IMG/VR virus record: IMGVR_UViG_3300020442_000006
Location: 62,001-126,000 of that record
From: a virus
DNA: 64,000 bases
Strand: one strand, 5' to 3'
Positions 53,512 to 61,840 of this stretch are shown here, piece after piece. Every line of letters begins with the position of its first letter. Position 1 is the stretch's first letter. The notes under the pieces are model-generated. The model did no database searches, had not been told where the DNA came from, and saw only the letters and a list, made by a program, of their open reading frames with translations. The position numbers and the translations under genes were made by a program.

Positions 53512-56500
53512 TAGTCAGTATCTTTAATTACTATGTTGAAATACCTTATCTGTGTGGGTTGATAAGGCGTCCTATTACTATACCATACATTGCTAGTTTT
53601 GTCGTGCATCTTCTGGTACAGTGCCATCCTAGCGTTGCGTTTGTACCTACCAGTCGTGGCATCTCTTACAAGAACTTTCTTCGGTAGGTTAGTTTGATTA
53701 GGATAGTACGGTGACTGTGCTTCTGAACCATCAGAATACTGTAAGTCTGCAGGTGGCCACTGAATATTAATCACATCGTCAGTATCATATCTCTTACCAT
53801 AATCAAACACGTCAGAGATACTTACCATACCAAACCATCCATACTTATCAAACTTATATGAATCACCAGAATCATAATGATCTTGGAATACAACTCTGAT
53901 CTTGAGTCTGAAATGCAGTCCACCTTTGTCTCTATAATCTGTCCTAAAGATTACGTTTTGACCTGCAGTAGTTTTTTCCATCCAATACTGGTGGAATGAA
54001 GTGGCATTACCATTCTCATACAGGAAGAAACTCTGGAAGATCTCATTCATATTAACTGCATACTCATTACCTGTAGTGCTCTGGTTGTTGACCACCAACG
54101 CTCCAGGTTGTCTAGGAATTGTTAGGTCACTGTAACTGTCAAGTTCAATGTCTTGAATCCTACCTTGGTTTTCAGCAGGGTCGGGACACTGATCACTATT
54201 GATTGCTGTCACTTTGAATCCTAACATATACCACTTAGGACCACTCCAAGTAATGCCATCAAATCCGCGTTGATCTGTATTGAAATATTCATCCTGATTA
54301 TCAATGTGTAAATTAAATTCATCGTTAACTTTGAAACCACCACTACCCCAGTCTTCGACACTATCAAGGTACCATCTGACAAAATATTGCTCTGCATCCT
54401 CAACGAGATACTTGAGTCTAACTGAGAATCCATTCTTTGCGACGACATCAACGAACCCTGTGTCACCATCTTCCATATCTTGTGCAACATCTTTACCATT
54501 AATGATCCTACATCTCTGTGATGATCTCTCGTGATTATCCAAATAGACGTTTGCTGCTTGGTCAACTACTTTATTTGTGAGTACAGTTGTGTAATCTTCT
54601 TTATCTGGATCATCATCCAAGTGATTATCCCAAACAAATAACTGACCACTGATAGGTAGACCACACGGTTCTGTAATATCAGGACCTGATTGTGGTTGTC
54701 CCTCTGCCTGATCCTTACTATCAGTTCCATAACTATGTGACTGTGTGATCAGATTGACAGTCCAAGTGTTTACATATACACCTTCGTTCTCATCCCTCAA
54801 TGCAAAGGCAGGAGATGTCTTTCCATTGTAGTGTCCTGTGTTAATTGCTTTAATTTTGAATACTAAGTTGTCTCCCTTCTCTACATTAAACGTATGTAAG
54901 ACAGCACCGATCCTTTTCCATTCAGATACTAGTGACTTCTCTTCATAGATTACATTACCATTTAATTTGAGTTGCCAAGTGAACTTGGTACAGTCACCAT
55001 AACCTGCAGTCATACCACCGTGTGATCTGATGGTCATTGTTGTAGTCTTTGCAATCTTAACTTTCTGTACTCTGTTTATACTGTTCGCATAGTCACCCTT
55101 ACATTTACCACACTCCCACTGGTCAGCACCTGTCTTAGGATGTTCTGAATAGTTTCCACACTCAGTACGAGTCAGCATCACGTCACCGAATGCTCCTTCC
55201 TTAAATGCTGCCTTCTCACAATCATCTTGAGTGTTTATAGATGCGAAGACTGGTTGTGCAGGTTCAGAGAAGACATAACATTCAATACCTTCATAGTAAT
55301 ACTCACTGTCACCATAACCTACTTTATATGATAGGCGAGTGTCATTATAATCTTCATCACCAGACCATAAGTCCTCCCAGTATTGCCAAACAGCATCTGG
55401 CCACTTAGTCATATCTTTCTTGCCAGGGTTCAGTCTCCTGTCTGAGAACCATACATATCCATTCTGTTTAGGGTGACTGTTCTGACCATTGGTTGTGTAC
55501 CCATCACCGTACTGATTATTGTGTGCTACAAATGTGATGTCTTGACCATCACTTGCACCACCACGTCCACCATCAGGAATCATAAAGAACCCGAGGTTGC
55601 AGGGCATATAAGAATTGATTTCGTCCTTAGGAATAGATCTATGGAATGTACCAGAAGAATCAGTAGCGTTTGCTAGAAGAACCCGACCAAAGATAGGTAC
55701 ATTGTTTTCATCTGTGACGTACCATCCAATAGTATTATCATACTGAGCACTACCACGTCGTGTATTCAAAGTAATCTTGAGTCTAGACTCAGCAGGGGTA
55801 TCAAACCTGAATATATTGTTCTTGAGATCTGGTGCTCTCATTACTTTCCCAAGTGGTTCAATAGAATATTTGTGATCATTACCCTCAAAACTATAGTAAC
55901 GATGGAGAGCAGCAGGTTCCTCACCTTCCATCAGTTCTGAGATCATATCCTCTGCCTCTCTGTACCCAAAGAAGAGAACCTCATCACGTGGTTGGTATCC
56001 ACCTGCATCTAGATCTGCTTGCTCCCCTGCAGGGTCAGAGAGCAACTGAGTGTCCTGTCTGGATGCTGAGAATGTCCTATAGACAGGGACGCTGCGTCCT
56101 GTACCAGAGGGTACAAGGTTACCGTACCACCTGATACCACCCATCTCATAACCTGCATCAGGTATATCAAACTTGCCATAGCGATGATCTCTACCGAGGT
56201 TATTGTTACCTAGGATAGAGAACCTTGCGTTGGCATCGTTACCATCATTATCTTTGAATGCAATCGACTTATTATTACCATAGTTCTTATCATTATCAAC
56301 TGAGTATCCAGAACCAGATAGTCCTGTATAACTGATGGTGTAATCCCCAGGTGCTAGTGTGAGTGCTTGCGTTAACTTTCCTTTCTCTCCACTTCTAGTG
56401 AACGTAGTACCACTAACTGTCACAGTATCTACAGCAGTGCCTGCTGTCCTAGGATTATCATCCCACTGAAGTTCAAAACTAATTGTCTGTGATGTGTTAC

Positions 56501-57167
56501 CAGTAACAGTAACTGTGTTGGGTCCGTTGAACACAGCACCACCTGTGTTACTCATACCCTTTTTGTATTCAAATATAGGTACTCTCTCTGTTACACAATT
56601 TCTAATACATACCTGATTGGTAGTTCCATATGATGCCTTAGGTACAAACGAATCACAGTCTGCCTGAGGTGGTTTCCAAGCACCACCAACATAAGGTCTG
56701 AAGTGACAGTCAAGATGATTCTGAAGACATCTCTCAAGGTCAGGGTTCTTTCCCTTATCACAATCTACTGTGGTGCGACTCATATTAGTTGTCTCTGGTG
56801 GTGAGTTGCAAATGTCACCAGAGTTCTCATCGTCAGGATCAATCACAGAGATTGAAATGTCACCTGTATCAGGTGCACTCAGTCCTAGTCCTAAGATGGT
56901 ATCTAAAATAGGTTTCCAACTGATATATGTTGGAGGTGGTAGTGGTTCTTCCGTTAGGTCAGGGAAGTTGTTAGGTTGCAACGTACCTTGGTCACCATAA
57001 CATTGACCAAGGAGTTGCTCCACTACTGCTGTTAGTGTGTTAGGGGAGGGAGCACCACCAGGCGCACCAGTTCCTCCACCACCAGACGGGACAGGTTGTT
57101 CCTGTTGTTCTACGTCTGAGGGATCACAATTTCGTTCGAACCAATGATCGTTCGAGAGGTTGGACAT
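53511..57167 (-). CDS. Large virion protein with DUF4114-like domain, 1218 aa
   Basis: The N-terminal third is Pro/Gly/Cys-rich (CDSFVPKASYGTTNQVCIRN). Residues about 210-300 look like an Ig/fibronectin-type sheet (PNTVTVTGNTSQTISFELQW). Residues about 500-630 contain IPDGGRGG...ITFVAHNNQYGDGYTT...WEDLWSGDEDYNDTRLSYKV, the DUF4114 signature (WED...GD.DYND). A preceding late motif (57188-57195) points to virion expression. A surface appendage or fibre is the best guess; cysteine richness is unusual for a phage structural protein. Confidence 0.65.
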   Translation of the reverse strand: MSNLSNDHWFERNCDPSDVEQQEQPVPSGGGGTGAPGGAPSPNTLTAVVEQLLGQCYGDQGTLQPNNFPDLTEEPLPPPTYISWKPILDTILGLGLSAPDTGDISISVIDPDDENSGDICNSPPETTNMSRTTVDCDKGKNPDLERCLQNHLDCHFRPYVGGAWKPPQADCDSFVPKASYGTTNQVCIRNCVTERVPIFEYKKGMSNTGGAVFNGPNTVTVTGNTSQTISFELQWDDNPRTAGTAVDTVTVSGTTFTRSGEKGKLTQALTLAPGDYTISYTGLSGSGYSVDNDKNYGNNKSIAFKDNDGNDANARFSILGNNNLGRDHRYGKFDIPDAGYEMGGIRWYGNLVPSGTGRSVPVYRTFSASRQDTQLLSDPAGEQADLDAGGYQPRDEVLFFGYREAEDMISELMEGEEPAALHRYYSFEGNDHKYSIEPLGKVMRAPDLKNNIFRFDTPAESRLKITLNTRRGSAQYDNTIGWYVTDENNVPIFGRVLLANATDSSGTFHRSIPKDEINSYMPCNLGFFMIPDGGRGGASDGQDITFVAHNNQYGDGYTTNGQNSHPKQNGYVWFSDRRLNPGKKDMTKWPDAVWQYWEDLWSGDEDYNDTRLSYKVGYGDSEYYYEGIECYVFSEPAQPVFASINTQDDCEKAAFKEGAFGDVMLTRTECGNYSEHPKTGADQWECGKCKGDYANSINRVQKVKIAKTTTMTIRSHGGMTAGYGDCTKFTWQLKLNGNVIYEEKSLVSEWKRIGAVLHTFNVEKGDNLVFKIKAINTGHYNGKTSPAFALRDENEGVYVNTWTVNLITQSHSYGTDSKDQAEGQPQSGPDITEPCGLPISGQLFVWDNHLDDDPDKEDYTTVLTNKVVDQAANVYLDNHERSSQRCRIINGKDVAQDMEDGDTGFVDVVAKNGFSVRLKYLVEDAEQYFVRWYLDSVEDWGSGGFKVNDEFNLHIDNQDEYFNTDQRGFDGITWSGPKWYMLGFKVTAINSDQCPDPAENQGRIQDIELDSYSDLTIPRQPGALVVNNQSTTGNEYAVNMNEIFQSFFLYENGNATSFHQYWMEKTTAGQNVIFRTDYRDKGGLHFRLKIRVVFQDHYDSGDSYKFDKYGWFGMVSISDVFDYGKRYDTDDVINIQWPPADLQYSDGSEAQSPYYPNQTNLPKKVLVRDATTGRYKRNARMALYQKMHDKTSNVWYSNRTPYQPTQIRYFNIVIKDTD

Positions 57168-57375
57168 CTACTAACACTTTGTTTAGGTATTTAGGGGTTT
57201 GTTCTGGAGGGTTCCAATGTCGTATGACTCCGCTGATAATAAAACAATTAGTGACAAGATAACTGAGAAATAGAATGGTCCGTACAACCACAATGTAGTT
57301 GTCATACTGTTCTGTTTTGTCATCAGAGAAACTCCCAAGGGAATACTTCCAGACATCCCACATTTTTTTAGGCAT
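57124..57375 (-). CDS. Small single-pass membrane protein, 83 aa
   Basis: MPKKMWDVWKYSLGSFSDDK (ATG at 57375), then transmembrane VVRTILFLSYLVTNCFIISG and a polar tail. It overlaps the start of the large virion gene by 44 nt, and its ATG coincides with the psbA terminator. The WKYSLGSFSDxKT...YDNYIVVxR motif is familiar from cyanophages. Role unknown. Confidence 0.55.
   Translation of the reverse strand: MPKKMWDVWKYSLGSFSDDKTEQYDNYIVVVRTILFLSYLVTNCFIISGVIRHWNPPEQTPKYLNKVLVDVQPLERSLVRTKL
57188..57195 (-). promoter_or_regulatory. Late promoter motif CCTAAATA
   Basis: On the minus strand, inside the membrane-protein gene, 21 nt before the 1218-aa gene. Confidence 0.5.
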
Positions 57376-57399
57376 AAAAAAAGGGACCGTAAGGTCCCT
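57376..57399 (-). terminator. Rho-independent terminator of psbA
   Basis: On the minus strand AGGGACC, loop TTAC, GGTCCCT followed by T's, about 28 nt after the psbA stop. Confidence 0.9.
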
Positions 57400-57426
57400 A
57401 TAGAATATCATAATGTAATGAGAAGA

Positions 57427-58515
57427 TCAACCGATGCTAGGTGCAGTAAGTGCAACAGGCACAGACTCAGCAGCAGCAAGATCAAGAGGGAAGTTGTGAG
57501 CGTTACGCTCGTGCATAACTTCCATTCCAAGACCTGCTCTGTTCAAGATGTCTGCCCAAGTAGGAATCACAGAACCGTTTGCGTCAAGCACAGACTGGTT
57601 GAAGTTGAAACCATTTAGGTTGAATGCCATTGTACTTACACCCATTGCAGTAAACCAGATGCAGACCACAGGGAATGCAGCAAGGAAGAAGTGCAGTGAA
57701 CGTGAGTTGTTGAATGAAGCATATTGGAAGATCAAACGACCAAAGTAACCGTGAGCGGCAACGATGTTGTAAGTCTCTTCTTCTTGACCGAACTTGTAAC
57801 CGTAGTTCTGTGACTCTTGCTCAGTTGTTTCTCTGATAAGAGAAGATGTAACAAGAGAACCGTGCATAGCACTGAAAAGTGAACCACCGAATACACCTGC
57901 AACTCCAAGCATATGGAATGGGTGCATCAGAATGTTGTGCTCTGCTTGGAACACGAACATATAGTTAAAAGTACCTGAGATACCAAGAGGCATAGCATCA
58001 GAGAAAGAACCTTGACCGAAAGGATAGACCAAGAACACAGCGAATGCTGCTGAAACTGGTGCAGAGTATGCAACACAGATCCAAGGTCTCATACCCAAGC
58101 GGTATGAAAGTTCCCACTGACGACCACAGTATGCTGTGATTCCGATAAGGAAGTGGAATACAACGAGTTGGAAAGGACCACCGTTATACAACCACTCGTC
58201 TAGTGATGCTGCTTCCCAGATAGGGTAGAAGTGTAGACCAATAGCGTTTGAACTAGGTACAACAGCACCAGAGATGATGTTGTTACCGTAAAGCAATGAA
58301 CCTGCAACAGGTTCTCTGATTCCATCGATGTCCACAGGAGGAGCAGCGATGAATGCGATGATGAAGCAAGTAGCAGCAGTAAGCAGGCAGGGGATCATCA
58401 AGACACCGAACCAACCGACATAAAGACGGTTGTCTGTGCTTGTCACCCACTGACAAAACTCGTCCCAACCTGAGAGGAGTCCGCCACGCTGACGTGTAAG
58501 TGTTGAACTAGACAT
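57427..58515 (-). CDS. psbA: Photosystem II D1 protein PsbA, 362 aa
   Basis: Nearly complete host-like D1: five helices, [60 protein letters not shown], and [16 protein letters not shown] near the Mn-ligand C-terminus, with the processed tail [16 protein letters not shown]. The residue equivalent to host 130 is Gln (GRQWE), the low-light D1:1 type. N-terminus [12 protein letters not shown] is about three residues longer than host D1. It replaces photodamaged D1 during infection. It has its own promoter, structured leader and terminator, so it is independently transcribed. Confidence 0.98.
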   Translation of the reverse strand: MSSSTLTRQRGGLLSGWDEFCQWVTSTDNRLYVGWFGVLMIPCLLTAATCFIIAFIAAPPVDIDGIREPVAGSLLYGNNIISGAVVPSSNAIGLHFYPIWEAASLDEWLYNGGPFQLVVFHFLIGITAYCGRQWELSYRLGMRPWICVAYSAPVSAAFAVFLVYPFGQGSFSDAMPLGISGTFNYMFVFQAEHNILMHPFHMLGVAGVFGGSLFSAMHGSLVTSSLIRETTEQESQNYGYKFGQEEETYNIVAAHGYFGRLIFQYASFNNSRSLHFFLAAFPVVCIWFTAMGVSTMAFNLNGFNFNQSVLDANGSVIPTWADILNRAGLGMEVMHERNAHNFPLDLAAAESVPVALTAPSIG

Positions 58516-58562
58516 TGAAAAAAGGGTTAAGTATGAGTGCGGGGAACACTGAATTAAATATT

Positions 58563-58585
58563 CCTGCCTTACCCTCCAAGGCAGG
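58563..58585 (-). promoter_or_regulatory. Hairpin in psbA leader
   Basis: An 8-bp perfect stem (CCTGCCTT / AAGGCAGG, 7-nt loop), 48 nt before the psbA ATG, without a following U-run. It may protect the mRNA or regulate translation. A second stem (GTCGC/GCGAC, 58607-58633) lies upstream. Confidence 0.4.
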
Positions 58586-58675
58586 TATGAGAGACTGTTA
58601 TTTAATGTCGCTGTTTAGTCTCGGTGAGGCGACGAAGTATGAAGTGTTTACGTTTCGTAACATTCAACAGTATAT

Positions 58676-58705
58676 ATAATACTCTGAATGCTCAGGATTT
58701 GTCAA
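58676..58705 (-). promoter_or_regulatory. Sigma70-like promoter of psbA
   Basis: TTGACA (58705-58700), an 18-bp spacer and TATTAT (58681-58676), giving a leader of about 150 nt before psbA. Its -35 lies in the end of the preceding gene. Confidence 0.7.
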
Positions 58706-58874
58706 CCCTGTGTGCCACTTCGTTTTGTGTCTCCTTGATCTTTTCGACCTTGATGTGGCGAAGTGTCGCAAACGCATAGTTGATCTCTTCCTGAGTGTAG
58801 TTCTCAGGATGTTTCATTGCCTTAGTAATCAATAATTTCGCTGCTTTTTTTCTTGTTAGTGATTTCTGTGTCAT
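58692..58874 (-). CDS. Small basic hypothetical protein, 60 aa
   Basis: MTQKSLTRKKAAKLLITKAM... from the ATG at 58874; a longer frame to 58943 would overlap the upstream gene more. Basic, helical (YTQEEINYAFATLRHIKVEK). Ends over the psbA -35 box. Function unknown. Confidence 0.5.
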   Translation of the reverse strand: MTQKSLTRKKAAKLLITKAMKHPENYTQEEINYAFATLRHIKVEKIKETQNEVAHRVDKS

Positions 58875-59094
58875 AGTAGTATTCCAAATAGAGTGCGGAT
58901 AATTCGTGCGTAAATAAACTTTCGTCAGTCTTTTCGATCTCAATAAGTCTCTTGTAAAGTCCGCTGCTCATCACCCAGTCACAAAAATCATAGTGACGGT
59001 TGGTTAATTCTCCATTCAGTTTTACACATCTCTGCAATAGGGTTGCTCGATACTCCATCATATCATCAGAGTATCTCCAATCATTAATTGTCAT
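58822..59094 (-). CDS. Hypothetical protein, 90 aa
   Basis: MTINDWRYSDDMMEYRATLL... is helical and acidic with aromatic residues. Overlaps its downstream neighbour by 53 nt. A 19-codon frame in the gap to the lysozyme gene (59095-59165) is too short to support. Function unknown. Confidence 0.6.
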   Translation of the reverse strand: MTINDWRYSDDMMEYRATLLQRCVKLNGELTNRHYDFCDWVMSSGLYKRLIEIEKTDESLFTHELSALYLEYYYDTEITNKKKSSEIIDY

Positions 59095-59165
59095 CGGGAA
59101 TCATCCTTACATTACAATAGTATGGTACATAAGGTTTTGCCATCTCGCAAACCTTTGTATAGAAA

Positions 59166-59717
59166 TTACACTTTAATTCCGACAAACCCGAGTATTTCCT
59201 CAAGGTAACCCAGTCGTTTTTGATTTGAACTTGTAGATTGAACTTTTTCATCGGAGACTTTTGAGAGTCTGTCCAGGTAATTATATGTATATGTCTTCCT
59301 TGGTCCTTCGATTCCCCATCCCAACCATCTGTATGCTGCATTGTGGTACTCACCGTAGGTACGACCTGGGATCTTCCAAGTGAGTAGTGCCTGTTGGAAC
59401 TGGTACTCGTTAGACATATAACGTAACTGTCCATAGAAAGAAGATGGATTCAATCCATACTTGGCACAGAACCTACCGAGTCCTTCATAGCGTGACTCAG
59501 TTGTCCATTGAATCAAACCATACCCACCCACGTGGCAGTCTTGATACTCTACACGAGCACCACCTTCACAAATGTTAGGGGTGAAGTTCGATTCCTGTTT
59601 GATGTTTGCCATAACAACAGAAAGCGCCAGAGGATCTGTGATCCCTTGACGCTGCTGTAGATACTGTAGTGCCCTTGTCTCGTTGAAGGTACACGTTGCA
59701 CAGATCCATTCAATCAT
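59166..59717 (-). CDS. Lysozyme-like peptidoglycan hydrolase, 183 aa
   Basis: ANIKQESNFTPNICEG...GGYGLIQWTTESRYEGLGRFC (residues 36-85) is the phage tail-lysozyme/transglycosylase motif: Glu in KQES as catalytic acid, then GYGLIQW. The remaining helices (QLRYMSNEYQFQQALLTW) fit a lysozyme fold. There is no signal peptide, so it could act from the virion or, with a holin, as endolysin. It lies beside the psbA region, not the tail genes. Confidence 0.75.
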   Translation of the reverse strand: MIEWICATCTFNETRALQYLQQRQGITDPLALSVVMANIKQESNFTPNICEGGARVEYQDCHVGGYGLIQWTTESRYEGLGRFCAKYGLNPSSFYGQLRYMSNEYQFQQALLTWKIPGRTYGEYHNAAYRWLGWGIEGPRKTYTYNYLDRLSKVSDEKVQSTSSNQKRLGYLEEILGFVGIKV

Positions 59718-59862
59718 TTCGTTTCTTGATGACGATAACGTTTTTAGAGTCTACCACGGCAAGACCGAACTCAAGTTCGTCGTCGGGGTCCCAACACAAT
59801 TCTTGATAAAGTGTGTTGAGTTTTTCCATATCCTCCCACAACTGGTCTGGGTTCGGTGCCAT
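59710..59862 (-). CDS. Small hypothetical protein, 50 aa
   Basis: MAPNPDQLWEDMEKLNTLYQ..., acidic then basic (IVIKKRND), overlapping the lysozyme gene by 8 nt. An AATAAATA late motif (59884-59891) lies 22 nt upstream. Unknown function. Confidence 0.6.
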   Translation of the reverse strand: MAPNPDQLWEDMEKLNTLYQELCWDPDDELEFGLAVVDSKNVIVIKKRND

Positions 59863-59883
59863 AGTTAAGTTATTTACTGAACG

Positions 59884-59891
59884 TATTTATT
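59884..59891 (-). promoter_or_regulatory. Late promoter motif AATAAATA
   Basis: AATAAATA on the minus strand, 22 nt before the 50-aa gene and the lysozyme gene, giving the lysozyme a late promoter. Confidence 0.5.
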
Positions 59892-59894
59892 CTA

Positions 59895-60080
59895 TCAGAA
59901 TAATCCGAAGAACATATGTCCAGTTAGCAAATCAGAACACGCTGCTGCAAGTAAACCAAGCATTGCGAGTCTGCCATTCCAAGTCTCTGCCCAAACCTTC
60001 TGAGGTTCGATAGCGATTGCTTTCGCCTGTGCCTGTGGTTGTTGTTGGGGCACAGAGAATTGTGTGCGTGATGTTCTCAT
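59895..60080 (-). CDS. hli: High-light inducible protein, hli copy 1, 61 aa
   Basis: MRTSRTQFSVPQQQPQAQAK, then KVWAETWNGRLAMLGLLAAA CSDLLTGHMFFGLF. The ExxNGRxAMxGxxAA motif marks the single chlorophyll-binding helix of Hli/SCP proteins. Gln-rich N-terminal extension is an oddity. I use the ATG at 60080, 2 nt after the preceding hli stop. Hli proteins dissipate excess light energy in the thylakoid. Confidence 0.85.
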   Translation of the reverse strand: MRTSRTQFSVPQQQPQAQAKAIAIEPQKVWAETWNGRLAMLGLLAAACSDLLTGHMFFGLF

Positions 60081-60081
60081 C

Positions 60082-60189
60082 TTAGAATATGCCAGGAATG
60101 ATTTGTCCTGTTGTAACGTAAGCACCAACTGCTGCTACGAAACCGAGCATTGCTGCCCAACCATTAAAACGTTCTGCTTCTGGGGTCAT
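60082..60189 (-). CDS. hli: High-light inducible protein, minimal hli copy 2, 35 aa
   Basis: MTPEAERFNGWAAMLGFVAA VGAYVTTGQIIPGIF: Hli helix with E-x-F-N-G-W-A-A-M-L-G and the G-Q-I-x-P-G end. Only the core helix is present, far shorter than usual. It lies between the other two hli genes. Confidence 0.8.
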   Translation of the reverse strand: MTPEAERFNGWAAMLGFVAAVGAYVTTGQIIPGIF

Positions 60190-60238
60190 TGTTAGTCTCC
60201 TGTAAAATTGAATTGATAGCATTGAGGGTACCATAGGT

Positions 60239-60436
60239 CTAACCTAGGATACCGAAGAAAAAGAAGTTGCCTGTAGCAACATAAGAAATGAATCCTGTAG
60301 CAAGACCGAGCATTGCCAGTCTTCCATTGAGGAGTTCTGCACGTTCGTTGTGTGTCACGGATACATCCATTACTCTCATCTGTGGTTCTTTTGCGAAGAT
60401 GTTTTGTCTTCCGCCTTGTTCAGTGATTGTGGTCAT
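60239..60436 (-). CDS. hli: High-light inducible protein, hli copy 3, 65 aa
   Basis: MTTITEQGGRQNIFAKEPQM ... NERAELLNGRLAMLGLATGF ISYVATGNFFFFGILG. ExxNGRxAMLG motif present. First of the three-gene hli operon, behind a consensus promoter (60462-60490). Confidence 0.85.
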   Translation of the reverse strand: MTTITEQGGRQNIFAKEPQMRVMDVSVTHNERAELLNGRLAMLGLATGFISYVATGNFFFFGILG

Positions 60437-60461
60437 TAGTCAAGTATTAAGAACTGTTACA

Positions 60462-60490
60462 ATTATATAGGGATTGTAAACTTTTGTCAA
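60462..60490 (-). promoter_or_regulatory. Consensus sigma70-type promoter of the hli operon
   Basis: TTGACA (60490-60485), 17-bp spacer, TATAAT (60467-60462): both boxes exact. It lies 26 nt before the hli copy 3 ATG. Confidence 0.85.
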
Positions 60491-60512
60491 CCCCCAAGTC
60501 AGTTTTTCTTGA

Positions 60513-60752
60513 CTACTGTGACGAAACTGTATCACGTTCGTAACAGGGAACACCTGCAGGGTCCAACCACTTGGTGTACTCGAAGTCCTCGATGGCGGTC
60601 ATCATCTGATCCATATTGTCACAGTAGTACATCGTCTGATACCGCTCAGTGTATTCATTGTACTTGAGGATCCTGCAATCTGGTTTGCCATTGATCTCAA
60701 GCAACCCACAAGTCACGTACTTGTAGGGATAGCGTTCGTGGATTAGGTCCAT
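60513..60752 (-). CDS. Hypothetical protein, 79 aa
   Basis: MDLIHERYPYKYVTCGLLEI... is beta-rich with tyrosines (YTERYQTMYYCDNMDQMMTA). It is preceded by a TATAGT box (60774-60779) and the terminator of the previous unit. Unknown function. Confidence 0.6.
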   Translation of the reverse strand: MDLIHERYPYKYVTCGLLEINGKPDCRILKYNEYTERYQTMYYCDNMDQMMTAIEDFEYTKWLDPAGVPCYERDTVSSQ

Positions 60753-60773
60753 TGAATTTGTTTGACTGTTATT

Positions 60774-60830
60774 ACTATACTAATAAAAAGACCCTCTTGT
60801 CGAGGGTCAGTGTGCCACTTTAATAAGTGA
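60774..60830 (-). promoter_or_regulatory. Early-unit junction with terminator
   Basis: Inverted-repeat copy (60812-60830; GTGCCACTTTAATAAGTGA on the plus strand) contains the stop of the 66-aa gene; then a terminator and a TATAGT box for the 79-aa gene. Same order as at 3510-3570 and 5333-5392. Confidence 0.45.
60785..60808 (-). terminator. Rho-independent terminator
   Basis: On the minus strand GACCCTC, loop GACAA, GAGGGTC followed by five T; ends the tRNA-Arg/66-aa gene unit. Confidence 0.8.
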
Positions 60831-61020
60831 ATCCGATGTCTAGAGCAAGATTGTCTACGAAGAGTTCATAATCTTCGTCTGGATCTCCAAAGAACTGGAC
60901 ACCAACAGACTCATAATATTTGAACAGTCGCTTGAACAAGGAGGGGTTTTCTTGATCCAATGCGATGTCTCCGTTTACAACATCCCTCAAGTATGAGAGA
61001 TCTCTATTGCTGATAGGCAT
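60820..61020 (-). CDS. Hypothetical protein, 66 aa
   Basis: MPISNRDLSYLRDVVNGDIA..., acidic with aromatic residues. Downstream of tRNA-Arg, with a TATAGT-type box between them. Unknown function. Confidence 0.6.
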   Translation of the reverse strand: MPISNRDLSYLRDVVNGDIALDQENPSLFKRLFKYYESVGVQFFGDPDEDYELFVDNLALDIGFTY

Positions 61021-61062
61021 AATGCTACCTCTTTTGACTAGACTATAATCCCCAAAGGGGAA

Positions 61063-61135
61063 CGGGTCAGGCAGGATTCGAACCTGCGACCGACTGCTTA
61101 GAAGGCAGTTGCACTATCCACTGTGCTACTGACCC
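61063..61135 (-). tRNA. tRNA-Arg (anticodon UCU)
   Basis: 73 nt. Acceptor GGGTCAG with CTGACCC, D arm AGCAC...GTGC, anticodon loop CTTCTAA (anticodon TCT, reads AGA), T arm GCAGG-TTCGAAT-CCTGC. No encoded CCA. Confidence 0.95.
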
Positions 61136-61142
61136 ATCTATG

Positions 61143-61298
61143 CTAGGAGTCTAGTTGAGCGATACGCTCTGCGATAATCTCTGCTTTGTGTAGTTCGTTT
61201 CTCTCCAGATACTCGTGCATCTTATCGATGAGAACCTCTAGTGTAGAGTTGAGAAATGCATTGTCAGAATCGTAATCATCCGTTTGATAGGAGGACAT
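61143..61298 (-). CDS. Small acidic hypothetical protein, 51 aa
   Basis: MSSYQTDDYDSDNAFLNSTL... from the ATG at 61298; a frame from 61325 starts before the -10 box. Helical, with NELHKAEIIAERIAQLDS. Driven by the promoter at 61326-61354, whose transcript continues into tRNA-Arg. Unknown function. Confidence 0.6.
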   Translation of the reverse strand: MSSYQTDDYDSDNAFLNSTLEVLIDKMHEYLERNELHKAEIIAERIAQLDS

Positions 61299-61325
61299 TG
61301 TTCTTGCCTTTGAACTACAGAGCAT

Positions 61326-61354
61326 ACTATATATCAGGTTTTACTCTCTGTCAA
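61326..61354 (-). promoter_or_regulatory. Sigma70-type promoter
   Basis: TTGACA (61354-61349), 17-bp spacer, TATAGT (61331-61326) on the minus strand, before the 51-aa gene and tRNA-Arg. Confidence 0.75.
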
Positions 61355-61840
61355 GGGGTCTGGGAAGTAGTCCTTTCTGTAGTAGCGTCCGAGTATGTTG
61401 GAGTTGTAGAAATGGGGGGTTCCATCGGTTCGGGACTCGGTAAGGACTCCATTGACGAATAGTTGTCGAGTCTCTTCGTAGTTTGTTTTGCCTGTAGTGA
61501 GATGGAGTGATAAAATTTCTCGTCTGAATCTAGACTTACCGAGTCGCTTAATATCATCAGTAAGTTCAGGGCACGATCCGTAGTATTTTTTCCAGTCGCT
61601 TTCAGATGTAACTCTCCTAGACTTACCTCTAGGTTTTCGTTTTTGCCAAAAGTATTTTCTTCCGATGTACTCTCTCCCCGATTCGAGATTTGTAATCCGA
61701 TAGACAAAACCGAAATAAGAGTTAATGTCCTCAGATAGAAAAGGGGATCCGTTATAAATCCAGGGGTTTTCATAGTCAATCGCAGATTCCTTCTTCGTCG
61801 TTGATGTCACGGTAGGTAGTAGTCCTGTCAGTGTCACCAT
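61334..61840 (-). CDS. GIY-YIG nuclease-like protein, 168 aa
   Basis: SYFGFVYRITNLESGREYIG RKYFW carries the GFVY ... YIGRK form of the GIY-YIG motif (residues 43-65). SDWKKYYGSCPELTDDIKRL follows as in phage nucleases, and SRFRREILSL with the later ETRQLFVNG supplies Arg and Glu of the active site. Probably a homing-type or host-DNA-degrading endonuclease. It overlaps the 55-aa gene by 65 nt and the promoter at 61326-61354. Confidence 0.7.
   Translation of the reverse strand: MVTLTGLLPTVTSTTKKESAIDYENPWIYNGSPFLSEDINSYFGFVYRITNLESGREYIGRKYFWQKRKPRGKSRRVTSESDWKKYYGSCPELTDDIKRLGKSRFRREILSLHLTTGKTNYEETRQLFVNGVLTESRTDGTPHFYNSNILGRYYRKDYFPDPLTESKT

Noticed and set aside
59084-59434. 116-codon frame overlapping the lysozyme gene
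   Set aside because: Almost all of it is shadow of the lysozyme frame; the remaining 19 codons are too short to support.
61351-61779. 142-codon frame inside the GIY-YIG gene
   Set aside because: Shadow of the nuclease frame; no recognisable motif.
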